From NCBI GenBank assembly GCA_019636345.1, contig JAHBXQ010000010.1:1-64000 (forward strand): a stretch of 64,000 bases of DNA, in the 5' to 3' direction. Source of the DNA: Pirellulales bacterium (lineage in GTDB: Bacteria; Planctomycetota; Planctomycetia; Pirellulales; Lacipirellulaceae). Within the stretch, counting starts at the first letter, position 1. Each line of letters begins with the position of its first letter. The position numbers and the translations under genes were made by a program. Under the pieces are notes generated by a model. It had not been told where the DNA came from. It made no database searches and saw only the letters and a list, made by a program, of their open reading frames with translations. This document shows, one piece after another, positions 62,869-64,000 of the stretch.

Positions 62869-63927
62869 ATGCAAGTTCTGGTCGCAGACGACGATCCCAT
62901 CTCGGTGATGATGCTCGAGGGGGTCCTCACAAACCTCGGGTACTCCGTCGTCGTGGCCAAAGACGGCATCGACGCCTGGGAGAAACTGCGCCGTTGCGAT
63001 TGCCGGATCGTCGTCTCCGATTGGGAGATGCCCGGCATGGACGGCCTGGAGCTGTGCCGCCGAATCCGCAGCCGAGACGTCGGCTCGTACGTTTACGTCA
63101 TCCTGCTGACCTCGCGTCGCGGATCGCAGAATCTGGTCGAAGGGCTCCGCGCCGGCGCCGACGACTTCGCCACCAAGCCGTTCGATTCCGCCGAGCTTCG
63201 GGTGCGCATGTACGTGGGCGAACGGATCGCCTCGATGGAGAGTCGCGATCTCGTGATCTTCACGCTCGCCAAGCTGGCCGAGTCGCGCGATCCGGAAACC
63301 GGGTCTCACCTCGAACGGGTCCGCGAGTACGTCCGCACCCTGGGCGAACGCCTGGCGACCCACGCGAAGTACCAAAGCGAGATCGATCCCGACTTCATCC
63401 GAATGATGTACCTCACCAGCCCGCTGCACGACATCGGCAAGGTGGGGATCCCCGACAACGTGCTGCTCAAGCCGGGCAAGCTCACCCCCGAAGAAATGGA
63501 CTGCATGAAGCAGCACACGATCATCGGGGGAAAAACGCTCGACGCGGCCCTCCGCTCGCATCCGTCGGCGTCGTACCTGCGGATCGCGCGGGACATCGCG
63601 TGGACGCATCACGAGCGGTTCGACGGCACGGGGTATCCCAGCGGACTTGCCGGGAATCAAATCCCCCTGTGCGGCCGGATCATGGCGGTCGCCGACGTGT
63701 ACGATGCGCTCACCACGAAGCGGGTCTACAAAGAGGCGATGCCCCACAGCGAGGCCAAAGAGATCGTCCTCGCCGGCGCCGGCACGCAGTTCGACCCCGT
63801 CGTCGTCGAGGCGTTCCTCGAGAGCGAAATCGAATTCCTCCGCATCAAAGAAATGATGGAGGATTTCTGCAATCCCGACGGCGGCGAGGAGATCGACTCC
63901 CCGACCCTGGCGAACTCGCTCAATTGA
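62869..63927 (+). CDS. Response regulator with HD-GYP phosphodiesterase domain
   Basis: In this 352-residue protein, the receiver (residues 1-120) has MQVLVADDDPISVMM, the phospho-Asp in VVSDWEMPGMDG and the Lys in ATKPFD. The HD-GYP domain has SPLHDIGKVGIPDNVLLKPGKL, HHERFDGTGYPSGLAGNQIPL and MAVADVYDALTTKRVYK. It probably degrades cyclic di-GMP when phosphorylated. It pairs with the HPt gene just upstream; the last bases run to within 73 of the window end. Confidence 0.93.
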   Translation: MQVLVADDDPISVMMLEGVLTNLGYSVVVAKDGIDAWEKLRRCDCRIVVSDWEMPGMDGLELCRRIRSRDVGSYVYVILLTSRRGSQNLVEGLRAGADDFATKPFDSAELRVRMYVGERIASMESRDLVIFTLAKLAESRDPETGSHLERVREYVRTLGERLATHAKYQSEIDPDFIRMMYLTSPLHDIGKVGIPDNVLLKPGKLTPEEMDCMKQHTIIGGKTLDAALRSHPSASYLRIARDIAWTHHERFDGTGYPSGLAGNQIPLCGRIMAVADVYDALTTKRVYKEAMPHSEAKEIVLAGAGTQFDPVVVEAFLESEIEFLRIKEMMEDFCNPDGGEEIDSPTLANSLN

Positions 63928-64000
63928 GCTGACGGGTCTCCGCCGGAGTCGCGACGTCGACGCTCGCCGGGCGCGGCGTCTCGACGTGAGCGGCGTCGAC

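Overview
The window comes from a high-GC planctomycete chromosome, most likely order Pirellulales. The evidence is two DUF1559 proteins with the type-IV-pilin-like N-terminus ([14 protein letters not shown]), an EF-G of the spirochaete/planctomycete/mitochondrial (spdEFG1) type, an exosortase-associated CAAX-protease homologue, several Gfo/Idh/MocA oxidoreductases, a TIM-barrel isomerase with a twin-arginine-like leader, and a cytochrome c/copper-monooxygenase fusion. No exact species can be named from sequence alone.

Layout. 1-4.1 kb: a frameshifted GH28-like beta-helix gene, a secreted TPR protein and a CAAX-protease-related membrane protein. 4.6-6.7 kb: fusA. 6.8-12.1 kb: a leftward acyl-CoA cluster (SDR reductase, phasin, carboxylase beta subunit, biotin-carrying alpha subunit) that looks like C3/C4 acyl-CoA and polyhydroxyalkanoate metabolism, with a CTGC-N4-GCAG palindrome upstream. 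12.5-13.9 kb: a secreted acetyl-xylan-esterase-like hydrolase.

14.08-28.95 kb: an integrated mobile element of about 14.9 kb, lower in GC than its surroundings. A 13-bp direct repeat (14083-14095 and 28939-28951) bounds it and lies in the 5' half of a tRNA-Arg(CCU) gene. The left copy is a stranded tRNA 5' end; the right copy belongs to an intact tRNA whose 5' end the element apparently supplied. The element carries a tyrosine integrase and an excisionase-like HTH protein at the right end, possible arm-type repeats at both ends, an SF3-type primase-helicase next to an iteron-like repeat cluster, a sigma-like regulator, a second recombinase lacking the usual N-terminal domain, a run of small translationally coupled genes, and several unknown genes. 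Among these, a four-gene operon (winged-helix-like protein, ribbon-helix-helix protein, two-TM protein, PD-(D/E)XK-like protein) and a possible HEPN protein look like conflict or defence cargo. No capsid, portal or large terminase was recognised, so it is either a satellite-like or an integrative non-conjugative element.

29-64 kb: mostly housekeeping and planctomycete-typical genes. These are an LD-carboxypeptidase, ychF, rplM-rpsI, an EF-hand protein, hisE-hisG, miaA, a HIT protein, scpA, an RNase-Z-like hydrolase, a dcm-vsr-mutY DNA modification/repair cluster, two Gfo/Idh oxidoreductases, a Uma2 protein, a GT4 glycosyltransferase, a degenerate esterase and an HPt/HD-GYP response-regulator pair. 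Three full and one partial copy of a palindromic, REP/MITE-like repeat are scattered outside the element.
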